Source of the DNA: Thiobacillus sp. | GTDB taxonomy: Bacteria > Pseudomonadota > Gammaproteobacteria > Burkholderiales > Thiobacillaceae | Direction: 5' to 3' | Assembly (NCBI GenBank): GCA_024710445.1 | Contig: JANJUT010000031.1 | Location: 1-13,603 of the forward strand | Length of the DNA: 13,603 bases | Shown here: positions 6,225-13,603 of the stretch, one piece after another | Numbering within the stretch: the first letter of the stretch is position 1 | How the letters are laid out: each line of letters opens with the position of its first letter | Notes under the pieces: model-generated | Database searches by the model: none | What the model saw: the letters and a program-made list of their open reading frames with translations, nothing else | Told to the model about the DNA's origin: nothing | Translations under genes and position numbers: made by a program

Positions 6225-8340
6225 TGCCGGATGCGCCTTGTGCCTGAGTCGCCTTGGCCTGCGCACGGTAGCGCGCCAGTGCGGTCACGCCCTCGGCCAT
6301 GCGTTTTTCCCACGCATCGGCGGAATGGATGTCCGGCAGGCGGCCACGCTCGCTCTTGAACTGCAAGGCGCGCCTTGCCAGGTCACGGGCTTCGTCTTCG
6401 GGAATGCTCACCTTCTTGGCGGCAATACTGGCCTGCACCTGGCGCAGCGATTTCTCATCCATCGCTTTCGCCAGCACCGCATAGGCGGCATCGAAGGGAT
6501 TGATGCGGTCGATCAGGTCGATGTCCAGGTCGCGCACGTTGATGAACTTGCGCACCCCGTCGATCAAGGCCGTACTGCCCTGAATGCTGCCATCACCATT
6601 CGCATCGGCCTGTGCCAAGGCCAGCTTGGCCTGCTGGGTAATATTCATGGCGGCGATAGCGTGTTGACGGATAGCCTCCTGATCACCGTCGCTCAACTCC
6701 GGGTAACGCTCGCGCACGATCTTGCCCATGCGCAATTGCGTCAGCTCTTCGGGCAAGGTGTTTTCCTTGTCGAACAGGCCGCGCTCCAGCACGGTCTTGT
6801 CCTGCAGGAAACTGGTGACGACTTCGTTCAAGTCCTCCTTGCAGATGCGCGTGGCCTCCGGGCTTTGCGGTGTTGCCAGCCCGTTGATTTCCACATGAAT
6901 CTGGCCGGTGTCCGTGTTCACCCCGATGTTATGGCCGCCTTCCTTGTAGTTTCCATCGCCGTAATCGAAGCCCGGCAGTGGCCCATTGTTCCTGGGCGTG
7001 AACTCATAGCGCGGGGCCAGCACCTGCTCCATCAGCAGGCTGGCAGAAATCGCCTTGAGCATGTCGTTCACCGCCTCGGCCACGGCGACTTGTTCGGCTG
7101 CGGGTTCAGCGATCAGGTTGGTGAAGCGCGCCCGCTCCTTGCCCTCGGCATCGCGGGTAGCACGGCCGATGATCTGCACGATCTCGGTCAGGCTGCTGCG
7201 GTAGCCGATGGTCAGCGCGTGCTCGCACCAGATCCAGTCAAAACCTTCCTTCGCCATGCCCAGCGCAATGATGATGTCCACATGGTCGCGGTTGTTCTTC
7301 TGCGCCGGGTCTTTCAGCGCGGCCAGCACTTTTGAACGCATAGCCAGGTCACTGTCATCTACAAGGTCCGCCACCTTCAGCGTGCGGCCTGTCTTGGTTT
7401 GTATCTGGTGAAAGCCAGTGGCCGGGTCGATGCCTTTCCATTCGCCCAGCGAATGCATGATCTCGTTGACCTCGCGCTCCTTGTCCTTCAGGCTTTCGCG
7501 GGCATTGACGTTGGGAATGTGGACGATGGTTTTAAGCGCAGGGTCCAACACCTTCTCCACGGCTTCCACATAGCGGCCCGTGTAGAAGAAGTAGCCGATG
7601 TCCAGCGATTTGAGCCAGTGGTAGCCGTTGAGCTGCTCGTAATAGGTGTACGTCACCGTCTCGAACCGCGCCTCGTCCGCCGGGGCCAGCACCGCTTCGC
7701 TGTCGCCCCGGAAGTAAGAGCCGGTCATGGCCACCACATGCACCTTGTCGCGGGCGATGAACGCGCCCAGCTGATTGCCCAGCACGTTGTCCGGGTTGCT
7801 GGAAACGTGGTGGAACTCGTCGATGGCGATCAGGCGGTCATCGAAAGCCTGAATACCCAACTCCTCCACCGCAAAGCGGAACGTGGCATGGGTGCAGACC
7901 AGCGCCTTGTCGGTGCTTCCCATAAACGTGCGCACCGCATCCACCTTGGACTTCGCCACGCGCGGCTCGTCCACGCCAGGGGCATTGCACAGGTTCCACT
8001 GCGGGGCCACCTGCCAATCCCAATAGAAGCCGTGCTGGCTCAAGGGTTCGTCGGCAAAGCTGCCGCCGATGGAGCGCTCCGGCACCACGATGATGGCCTG
8101 CCGCAGGCCCTGGTTGTGGAGTTTGTCCAGCGCGACAAACATCAGCGCGCGGGATTTCCCCGAAGCGGGTGGCGACTTGATCAGCAGGTATTGTTCGCCG
8201 CGCCTGGCATAGGCGCGTTCCTGCATGGCGCGCATTCCCAGCGCGTTGGCCTTGCTCGATGCGCCGGTACGCGCCGTGGTGATGGACACCGACGGCACGG
8301 TGTAGGCGTTGGTCGGGTTGGTTGGGCTTGATTCGGTCAC
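6217..8340 (-). CDS. SF2 DEAD/DEAH-box helicase of the restriction-like locus
   Basis: 707 aa, starting at a GTG (8340) 35 bp after the Fic stop, with a weak GGA seven bases upstream. It carries the SF2 motor: motif I SPPASGKSR (56-64), motif II DEFH (174-177), motif III TGS (206-208), GMAKEGFD (361-368) as motif V and QIIGRATRD (389-397) as motif VI. The layout recalls the Res subunits of type III restriction enzymes and other translocases that move along duplex DNA using ATP. No nuclease motif is visible in its 300-residue C-terminal part, so cutting would have to come from the GIY-YIG partner. Residues about 650-691 form a small module with GRLPD and WEKRMAEG like helicase-associated domains. 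The 8-base overlap with the nuclease gene suggests a fixed ratio of the two proteins. Confidence 0.9.
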   Translation of the reverse strand: MTESSPTNPTNAYTVPSVSITTARTGASSKANALGMRAMQERAYARRGEQYLLIKSPPASGKSRALMFVALDKLHNQGLRQAIIVVPERSIGGSFADEPLSQHGFYWDWQVAPQWNLCNAPGVDEPRVAKSKVDAVRTFMGSTDKALVCTHATFRFAVEELGIQAFDDRLIAIDEFHHVSSNPDNVLGNQLGAFIARDKVHVVAMTGSYFRGDSEAVLAPADEARFETVTYTYYEQLNGYHWLKSLDIGYFFYTGRYVEAVEKVLDPALKTIVHIPNVNARESLKDKEREVNEIMHSLGEWKGIDPATGFHQIQTKTGRTLKVADLVDDSDLAMRSKVLAALKDPAQKNNRDHVDIIIALGMAKEGFDWIWCEHALTIGYRSSLTEIVQIIGRATRDAEGKERARFTNLIAEPAAEQVAVAEAVNDMLKAISASLLMEQVLAPRYEFTPRNNGPLPGFDYGDGNYKEGGHNIGVNTDTGQIHVEINGLATPQSPEATRICKEDLNEVVTSFLQDKTVLERGLFDKENTLPEELTQLRMGKIVRERYPELSDGDQEAIRQHAIAAMNITQQAKLALAQADANGDGSIQGSTALIDGVRKFINVRDLDIDLIDRINPFDAAYAVLAKAMDEKSLRQVQASIAAKKVSIPEDEARDLARRALQFKSERGRLPDIHSADAWEKRMAEGVTALARYRAQAKATQAQGASGNG

Positions 8341-8375
8341 GGTGCGATCCAGACAGCGGGTGGTAGACGATGGGT

Positions 8376-9533
8376 TTATTCCGTCTCGCCTTGAGACAGC
8401 AAACTCACAAGAGGAACATTAATGAAATACAGGTGTTTTCCCTGGCTGTGTTCCCGTACCAGCCCGGCATCGGCCAGTTTTCGCAAGTAGCGGGCAGCCG
8501 TTTGTCGGGTGATGTTCAAATCCCGCTGTACAAACTCGATGCGCGTGTAGGGGTGGCGGAAGAGGTTGTTTAGCAAGTCCTGCGAATACAGCTTGGGCAA
8601 CTCCTTGCGCATGCGGTGTTTTGTGTCCGCCATCAAGGTTCGCATGTCGCCCACCAGCCCAACGGCACGTTGTGCAGTGTCCGCCACGCCAAGCAACATG
8701 AATTTCACCCAGGCTTGCCATGGTTCGGCATGGGGCTCGGCACTGGGCGAGGCATCGCGCACGGCTTGCAACAGGCGGTAATACTCGCTCTTGTTGTGGT
8801 TAATGTAGCGCGACAGGTAAAGCACCGGCGAATCGAGCAGGCCAGCCTGCACCAGATACAGCACGCACAGAATCCGTCCGATCCGCCCATTACCATCGCT
8901 GAAGGGATGAATGCTCTCGAACTGATGGTGGATCAATGCCATCTTGATGATCGGATCAAGCTGGCTAACGCCGTCATCGTTGATGAACTTTTCCAGCGCC
9001 TGCATGTGCGCCTGCACGCTGGCCCCATCCTGGGGCGGCACAAACACCGTAGCGCCCGTTCTATCGTTTTTAAGCACCGTGCCGCCGCTGGTGCGAAACG
9101 CTTCGCTGCTGTTCTTGAGGAGCTGAAACATCGAAATCAGCGTACCGTTGCCGATGATTCCCTGCTGCTGACGCATACGCTCGTAACCATGCATCAATGC
9201 CTCGCGGTAGCGTGAGACCTCCTTGGCTGAGGGCGAAATCCATTCGGCAATATGCAGATCAGCCTGAAATAACTCGTCTTGCGTCGTGACATAACTCTCG
9301 ACTTCAGAACTTGCCTTGGCCTCTTGCAGCGCAAGGGTGTTGATCAGGATGGCCTGATTGGGAATGCTGGCCGCGCAGCCTTTCAGTTCCGCCAGATACC
9401 GGTGAGCCGCCACCAGCGTCCGCAGCAATTCAGGCGTCTGGAAATCGATGCCTGCCAACGGCAGCTCGGGTATCCGGTAATCGGGCTGCAAAGTCATGTC
9501 GAGATTCCGTGATTGATCGAGCGGGGGTAACAT
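8376..9533 (-). CDS. Fic family protein with C-terminal winged helix
   Basis: 385 aa. The Fic core has the full catalytic loop HPFSDGNGRIGR (209-220), so AMP transfer (or another nucleotide transfer) from ATP to a hydroxyl on a target protein is expected. The N-terminal inhibitory helix reads SSEVES (75-80): the Glu that blocks ATP binding (E79) is kept, but the following Gly/Asn of the usual S/TxxxE(G/N) motif is Ser. Residues 328-372 form a winged helix (FVQRDLNITRQTAARYLRKLADAGLV plus a basic wing), as in Shewanella SoFic. The ATG at 9533 has GAGG six bases upstream and lies inside a palindrome; an internal ATG at 9497 with GGAA is a fair alternative. It heads the unit Fic-helicase-nuclease and may be its autoregulator. 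Confidence 0.92.
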   Translation of the reverse strand: MLPPLDQSRNLDMTLQPDYRIPELPLAGIDFQTPELLRTLVAAHRYLAELKGCAASIPNQAILINTLALQEAKASSEVESYVTTQDELFQADLHIAEWISPSAKEVSRYREALMHGYERMRQQQGIIGNGTLISMFQLLKNSSEAFRTSGGTVLKNDRTGATVFVPPQDGASVQAHMQALEKFINDDGVSQLDPIIKMALIHHQFESIHPFSDGNGRIGRILCVLYLVQAGLLDSPVLYLSRYINHNKSEYYRLLQAVRDASPSAEPHAEPWQAWVKFMLLGVADTAQRAVGLVGDMRTLMADTKHRMRKELPKLYSQDLLNNLFRHPYTRIEFVQRDLNITRQTAARYLRKLADAGLVREHSQGKHLYFINVPLVSLLSQGETE

Positions 9534-9551
9534 GAGGCGCCTCTCGTGTTA
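9528..9551. promoter_or_regulatory. Operator-like palindrome O1 over the Fic start
   Basis: TAACATGAG, six bases (GCGCCT), then CTCGTGTTA: 9-bp arms with one mismatch. It covers the ATG and ribosome site of the Fic gene. The left arm read backwards, CTCATGTTA, is identical to the right arm of O2. Confidence 0.65.
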
Positions 9552-9564
9552 ACAAAACGCATTA

Positions 9565-9593
9565 TTTTTAACACAATGCGGCCCTCATGTTAA
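9565..9593 (-). promoter_or_regulatory. Candidate sigma70 promoter of the Fic-helicase-nuclease unit
   Basis: On the minus strand TTAACA (9588-9593, five of six against TTGACA) and TAAAAA (9565-9570, four of six) are 17 bases apart in an AT-rich patch. The start point would fall near 9557, about 24 bases before the Fic ATG. O2 fills the -35 to -10 interval. Confidence 0.5.
9569..9592. promoter_or_regulatory. Operator-like palindrome O2 over the promoter
   Basis: TAACACAAT, six bases (GCGGCC), then CTCATGTTA. It has the same 9-6-9 layout as O1, 41 bp away centre to centre (about four helical turns). Outer TAACA/TGTTA bases match fully; the inner left arm is weaker. Confidence 0.6.
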
Positions 9594-9818
9594 AAAATTT
9601 GCGTATCGAGGCCGCATACAAAAACAAGGGGAGAGCGTGGTGGCTGATCCGGAACCACGCCCACTCGAGGGCAAGTACAGGTTCAGTCGGCCAGATCAAG
9701 ACCATCATCCCGCTTCGATACCATTGACACTAGCGTGAATCGCGCTACCATGCGCAGGCGACTAGCGCACTCGTTTCGATGCGAGCCGTCCCTTCCGGGC
9801 CTAGTCGTTCCAAATACC
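9594..9818. other. Non-coding gap between the two units of the locus
   Basis: No convincing gene on either strand. It holds a 7-bp hairpin GCGTGGT / ACCACGC at 9635-9641 and 9654-9660 without a T run, and GCGCTA / TAGCGC arms at 9742-9747 and 9763-9768. Either could slow or end transcription from the DUF3800 gene, but neither is a clear terminator. Confidence 0.4.
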
Positions 9819-10532
9819 CTAAGGCCAGCGTTGAATGTGTACATTCCCGCTGGCCTTAATCTTTTCCCAAGCCGTTTTCACTTCCTGTTCATGCCAGCGG
9901 TCGGGTACATCGTTGTTGTTTTCGTAGCGTCCCGCCATGTACACCAGCAAATCCGCCACCTGCAAGAACCGGCTGTGATGCGATTGGGTGAAATACACCG
10001 TGTCCAGCAAGCGGCCCAGCGGGCGGCCAAAGTACATCGGTGTTTTGCCCTGGCTTTTGTATTCCGAGAAATCCACCACTGCGCCGGTCACTTCGTCGGC
10101 CTCGTAATCCCCGAACACCAGCCCCAGGTCATCCGCCTTATCCAGATATTCCGAAAAGCGTTCCAGAATCAGCATTAGCCCGAGCCGATAGGCCGGCATG
10201 GGGTATTGGTACTTGTTCTTGTGTTTTTCGACATTGATGCACACCATGCGCACCGGAATCTGGTTGTTGGTCACAAAGGTGGCCACATCCTGAAACACCT
10301 GCACCCGCTCTTCCAGCTTGCGGCCTTTGGCATTGCCCTTGCCGTGAAAAAGCTCCTTGCCGTGAAACTCATTGGCCTGGATCAATGAACGCGCACCAAA
10401 GAAGTTGAATGCAATCTGGTTCAATGTGTTCTCAAAATCCAACGCCTTCTTATCCGGGATCAGCAGCCCGCCGATAAAGAAGTGGGGCTTGTCCGGGCCA
10501 TGCTTGTTTTCATCGAAATAGCACAGATGCAT
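9819..10532 (-). CDS. DUF3800 domain protein
   Basis: 237 aa. DUF3800 proteins are common in defence islands and phages and are thought to have an RNase H-like fold with a cluster of acidic residues; their activity is not established. Family marks here are CYFDEN near the N-terminus (D7, E8; many relatives have DESG), EFHGKEL (E55), a central GDYEADE (141-147) and RFLQVADLLVYMAGR near the end (D194). These acids could form a two-metal site. The ATG overlaps the methyltransferase stop by one base (TGATG), so its translation is probably coupled to it. It therefore belongs with the methyltransferase and not with the effector unit downstream. A nuclease or RNA-processing role is possible but unproven. 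Confidence 0.88.
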   Translation of the reverse strand: MHLCYFDENKHGPDKPHFFIGGLLIPDKKALDFENTLNQIAFNFFGARSLIQANEFHGKELFHGKGNAKGRKLEERVQVFQDVATFVTNNQIPVRMVCINVEKHKNKYQYPMPAYRLGLMLILERFSEYLDKADDLGLVFGDYEADEVTGAVVDFSEYKSQGKTPMYFGRPLGRLLDTVYFTQSHHSRFLQVADLLVYMAGRYENNNDVPDRWHEQEVKTAWEKIKASGNVHIQRWP

Positions 10533-13378
10533 CAGATACCCTCCAGGGTTTGCGCCTGCATTTTCGCCTTTTTTACCTTCGGCGCGGCTTTGAACGCGGC
10601 CGCCGTCATCTTCGTATAAAGCTCAAACAGCTTTTCCAGCCGCTCGGTGTCGTTCCTGAAGCGGCGGCCGATGTAGATGCGCTCCAGCACCTCGTCGTTG
10701 CGCTCGTGGGCGCGGCGCAGATTTTCCGGCATATTGTCCGGGTCGTAGAGGTCGGCGATGGTGGCGGGGAAATGCGCTTCGCGCGCCAGCAGGATGGCCT
10801 CGGCGCAGGCGGTCAGGTCGGCCTTGTTCTGCTCGGTGAGCAGGGGGACGGGGAAGGTGTTCCAGCCGAGGGTGTTGGAGTAACGGTAGCGCGTTTCCAG
10901 CTTGCCGCATACCGTAGCGATCCAGACGAGGTGCAGGCGCGAGGCGATGAGCGCCAGGTTCCAGAGGGGGGCGTCGTAGAGGGCGAAGGCCTGATCTTGA
11001 ATGACGGCATCGCTCAGCAATAATCCGACCGGTAGACAGGGGCGATTCTCGGAACTGACGCGCGGTACGACCAGCGTGTGAGTGTGGCCGGATTCTTGAT
11101 CGCGGAAGCGGTAAGGCGTGGTCGCCAGCTTCTGCGCCGCCTTGTCCTGCGTCGCAGCTTTTCTTGATTCCGCGACGGTATGCATTCTTGCCGCAACCGG
11201 CGCGATACGCGCTGCCGCTTCGGCCTCGTGATCCTGAATCCAGAGGCAGGCGCGTGGTGCGCAGTCGATGAGTTCTTTCGAGCCATAAAGCGGGCGGATG
11301 AAACGCGCGGCTTCCGGGGCAGCCGTGCGCAATGCGCGCGCTTCGTCCTGCGAAAAAATCAGCGCCGCGCCGTAGTAGGGATGGTTTCCGAACTGCATCG
11401 GTGCCAGCCCCGACATCGGGGCTGTGCGTCCATCAACCTCGACGTTCGGTGCAGAAATCAGATAAGCGTTGATGTTTTCGGCGTCGCGCACCGCTGTTCC
11501 GTCGTTGTCCGAGGGCGCATAAAGACGCCGGGTTTTGCCCGCCCGACGGGACAGACCGACGATGACCACGGTCACGCCTGCGTTGTGGCTGGCGAGGTTG
11601 GCCCACTTGAACGAAGTGTGTGCGAACGCGATTTCGTTCCCGGTGGCGAAGATCGCGGGCCAGAGTATCGGCACCTGCTGCCCTTGGCAGATCGAGTTCG
11701 TCGATACAAGTGCAGCGGCGGCGTTTGTTCTCGTGCCGTAATCGGCGGCTTTCATAAACCAGCCAGCGACGTAATCCAGCGATTTCCAGCCTTTGACGCG
11801 CTTGTCGAATACCGCTTGTAAATCCTCCTTGTGCTCGGCGGTTTGCCATTTGCTGCCCAGATACGGCGGATTACCACAGATATAAGTCTCGCCGCCTTCG
11901 TTCACGAAGTCGATTTCAGTCTGATCCAGCGGCGTGTTGAAGAGATCGTCTCCCTGCACTTTCACCCCCGTACCCGTGGCAGGGCAGATGCTCAACCAAT
12001 CCAGCCGCAGCGCGTTACCGCACACGATCCAGTTCTGCGCATCCAGCGGCAGAAATTCCGCCAGCGCATCCTTCTGCCCGCGATACAGCACGTCGCACTG
12101 GAACTCGGCAATGATGAGGGCGAGGCGGGCAATCTCCGCAGGGAAGTCGCGCAGTTCGATGCCGCGGAAGTTGGTCAGCGGGATTTCCGATTTCAGGTGG
12201 GTTTCGTCACGGCGGCGGTTGATTTCTGCCTCGATCTGGCGCATCTGTTTGTAGGCGATGACCAGAAAATTTCCGCTGCCGCAGGCCGGGTCGAACACGC
12301 GGATGCGCGCCATGCGCTTACGCAGATTGAGCAGCTTGATTTTGTTGTCGCCCGCCTCAGCCAACGCGACGCGCAGCTCATCCAGGAACAAGGGGTTCAA
12401 CACCTTGAGGATGTTGGGCACGCTGGTGTAGTGCATGCCCAGTGCGCCGCGCTCTTCGTCGTCGGCCACGGCCTGGATCATGCTGCCGAAGATGTCGGGG
12501 TTGATCTGTTTCCAGTTGAGGTTGCCGGCGTGGGTGAGGTAGGTGCGGGCCATGCGGGTGAAGCGCGGCACGTCCGTTGCGCCTGCGAACAGGCCGCCGT
12601 TCACATAAGGGAACTGGTCTGCCCAGCTCCGAAGCCCGGCGGCTTTGCGGTGGCGGTCGTCCAGCTTGCCCTCGTGCCGGGTGGGCGTGTTCATGGCGCG
12701 GAAAATCTCGGACAGCACCTCGTGGGTGTTGCTGCCGTCGCGCTCGCTCATCTGCTCGACGGTGTGGGTGAACAGGCCTTCGCCATTGAAGATGTCGGTG
12801 TCTTCGGCGAAGAAGCAGAACACCAGCCGCGCCATGAAGTGATTCATGTCGGGGCGGCGCTCGTTGGCGGCCCAGTCCGGGTTCTCGCGCAGCAGTTCGA
12901 CGTACAGCTTGTTGAGCCGCCCGGTGGCGCGCACGTCGATGGGGTTGTCCTTGATCTCCTTGACGGTGGAGATGCCGGCCAGCGGCAGGAAGAAGCCAAA
13001 GTGGTCGGGGAAGTCGGGGTAGGCGCAGGCGATGGTTTCGCCACCGGCCAGTTCTTCCGCTTCCAGCGTCTGCCCGTCGGTGGCGAGGATGAATTTGGCC
13101 TTCGCTTTTGCGGTGGCCGGGCTGGCGCGCAAGGCTTTGAGCGTTTCGCCTACGCTGCCTGCTTCGCACACGGCGAGATGGATGTTGCTGCGCTGGAGCA
13201 CCGCATTGATGACGCCCGGGCCGGTCACGTCCGAGGCGTTGTTGTTGCCCGTGCGCAGGCGCTTGAGGGTGGTGTCCTTATTGCCGAAAGCGGCGAGGAA
13301 GGCGAATGGGAACTCCGCCGCGTCAAAGAGCTCAAGGGCGAGGTCGGAAATGGCTGCTTCGATTTCTACTGCGTTCAT
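10532..13378 (-). CDS. MmeI-type class I N6-adenine DNA methyltransferase
   Basis: 948 aa from the ATG at 13378. The frame is open upstream only to a TTG and the added residues are not family-like. It is a gamma-type amino methyltransferase in the MmeI/YeeA group: GMHYTS as motif X (314-319), DPACGSGNF as the SAM-binding motif I (363-371) and NPPYLG as catalytic motif IV (503-508), followed by a target-recognition region (about 660-820) and a helical C-terminus starting YSNTLGWNTFPVP. N6-adenine methylation of a specific duplex site using SAM is expected. Type IIL relatives such as MmeI carry an N-terminal D...ExK nuclease; I find no such motif in the first 200 residues, so it is probably a methylase only. 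It overlaps DUF3800 by one base and is the first gene of the locus. Confidence 0.9.
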   Translation of the reverse strand: MNAVEIEAAISDLALELFDAAEFPFAFLAAFGNKDTTLKRLRTGNNNASDVTGPGVINAVLQRSNIHLAVCEAGSVGETLKALRASPATAKAKAKFILATDGQTLEAEELAGGETIACAYPDFPDHFGFFLPLAGISTVKEIKDNPIDVRATGRLNKLYVELLRENPDWAANERRPDMNHFMARLVFCFFAEDTDIFNGEGLFTHTVEQMSERDGSNTHEVLSEIFRAMNTPTRHEGKLDDRHRKAAGLRSWADQFPYVNGGLFAGATDVPRFTRMARTYLTHAGNLNWKQINPDIFGSMIQAVADDEERGALGMHYTSVPNILKVLNPLFLDELRVALAEAGDNKIKLLNLRKRMARIRVFDPACGSGNFLVIAYKQMRQIEAEINRRRDETHLKSEIPLTNFRGIELRDFPAEIARLALIIAEFQCDVLYRGQKDALAEFLPLDAQNWIVCGNALRLDWLSICPATGTGVKVQGDDLFNTPLDQTEIDFVNEGGETYICGNPPYLGSKWQTAEHKEDLQAVFDKRVKGWKSLDYVAGWFMKAADYGTRTNAAAALVSTNSICQGQQVPILWPAIFATGNEIAFAHTSFKWANLASHNAGVTVVIVGLSRRAGKTRRLYAPSDNDGTAVRDAENINAYLISAPNVEVDGRTAPMSGLAPMQFGNHPYYGAALIFSQDEARALRTAAPEAARFIRPLYGSKELIDCAPRACLWIQDHEAEAAARIAPVAARMHTVAESRKAATQDKAAQKLATTPYRFRDQESGHTHTLVVPRVSSENRPCLPVGLLLSDAVIQDQAFALYDAPLWNLALIASRLHLVWIATVCGKLETRYRYSNTLGWNTFPVPLLTEQNKADLTACAEAILLAREAHFPATIADLYDPDNMPENLRRAHERNDEVLERIYIGRRFRNDTERLEKLFELYTKMTAAAFKAAPKVKKAKMQAQTLEGI

Positions 13379-13427
13379 TGGGCATCTTGCCTGTGTGATT
13401 TTTCCCCGCCTGTGTCCGGCTCGGTGG

Positions 13428-13450
13428 ACACCATTGTAAATGGTTGGTGT
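13428..13450. promoter_or_regulatory. Nested palindrome upstream of the methyltransferase
   Basis: ACCATT-GTA-AATGGT (13430-13444) is a perfect 6-3-6 inverted repeat, nested with ACACCA (13428-13433) and TGGTGT (13445-13450). On the minus strand it contains TACAAT, a good -10 hexamer about 55 bases before the ATG, though no clear -35 is seen at 17 bases. It shares no sequence with the Fic operators. It may be an operator or promoter for the methyltransferase. Confidence 0.4.
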
Positions 13451-13603
13451 GTGAGAGCTTCGCAAAGATGCAAACGGCTGTTCGGTCCCTTCGAGCCATG
13501 TCCGGACTTGGTTGCGAAACGGTCAAGAGTAATTTCAGGGCCAGCGTTGCTTATGGCCGGGAAATGGAAATCCGTGGTGATCAACCCGGCTGCCTGAACT
13601 TGG

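Noticed and set aside
6225..6266. GTG start giving the nuclease 14 more residues
   Set aside because: The extension is Arg-rich, lies wholly inside the helicase gene and lacks a ribosome site; the ATG at 6224 that overlaps the helicase stop is more natural.
5223..8331. Three plus-strand open frames of 310-408 codons opposite the nuclease and helicase genes
   Set aside because: They are shadows of genes with complete catalytic motifs on the other strand.
9635..9660. Hairpin GCGTGGT/ACCACGC as terminator after the DUF3800 gene
   Set aside because: No T run follows on either strand and the loop is 12 bases; left as a structural note only.
13375..13584. A 69-codon minus-strand frame whose TGA overlaps the methyltransferase ATG
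   Set aside because: The coupling geometry is tempting, but the start is a TTG without a good ribosome site, the product resembles nothing I know, and it crosses the promoter-like palindrome.
11831..13597. A 588-codon open frame on the plus strand, running to the window edge
   Set aside because: It mirrors the methyltransferase gene, has an Ala/Val/Gly-rich composition without motifs, and no ribosome site of note.
1..13603. CRISPR arrays, tRNA or rRNA genes, integrase or transposase genes
   Set aside because: No regularly spaced repeats, cloverleaf ends or recombinase motifs were seen on either strand by eye.

Overview
The window is about 13.6 kb of moderately GC-rich DNA. It looks like a free-living Gram-negative, most likely a betaproteobacterium: it has an HD-GYP protein, a lipobox-bearing lipoprotein, a short QueD, a DUF3617 protein and a rubrerythrin/rubredoxin set. 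This placement rests on remembered family resemblance, not on a search.

Left part (1-4766), mostly housekeeping. On the minus strand lie a GAF/HD-GYP c-di-GMP phosphodiesterase and a QueD-type 6-carboxytetrahydropterin synthase whose first zinc histidine is an arginine. On the plus strand is a small rhodanese-fold lipoprotein whose catalytic Cys is a Ser. Next is a minus-strand peroxide-defence operon: rubrerythrin without its usual rubredoxin domain, then free-standing rubredoxin, then NAD(P)H-rubredoxin reductase. A strong intrinsic hairpin sits between the last two. The intergenic region between rubrerythrin and a divergent secreted DUF3617 protein holds a perfect 7-5-7 palindrome.

Junction (4767-5042). 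No intact gene. It holds a long inverted repeat, a possible terminator and what looks like the orphan C-terminus of an outer-membrane protein. This is probably the scarred left edge of an inserted island.

Right part (5043-13378), a five-gene restriction-like locus, all on the minus strand. In transcription order it has an MmeI-type N6-adenine DNA methyltransferase with no nuclease motif I can see, a DUF3800 protein (TGATG overlap), a 285-bp gap, a Fic protein with a C-terminal winged helix, an SF2 helicase, and a GIY-YIG nuclease overlapping the helicase end. The gap carries a promoter for the Fic-helicase-nuclease unit and two matching 9-6-9 palindromes 41 bp apart that cover the promoter and the Fic start. 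My working model is that the methyltransferase marks self DNA, while helicase plus GIY-YIG nuclease form the effector. In this model Fic-wHTH is both controller and enzyme, holding back the effector unit much as C proteins do in classical restriction-modification systems. The gene families are recognised from sequence; the joint function and the regulatory circuit are inference.
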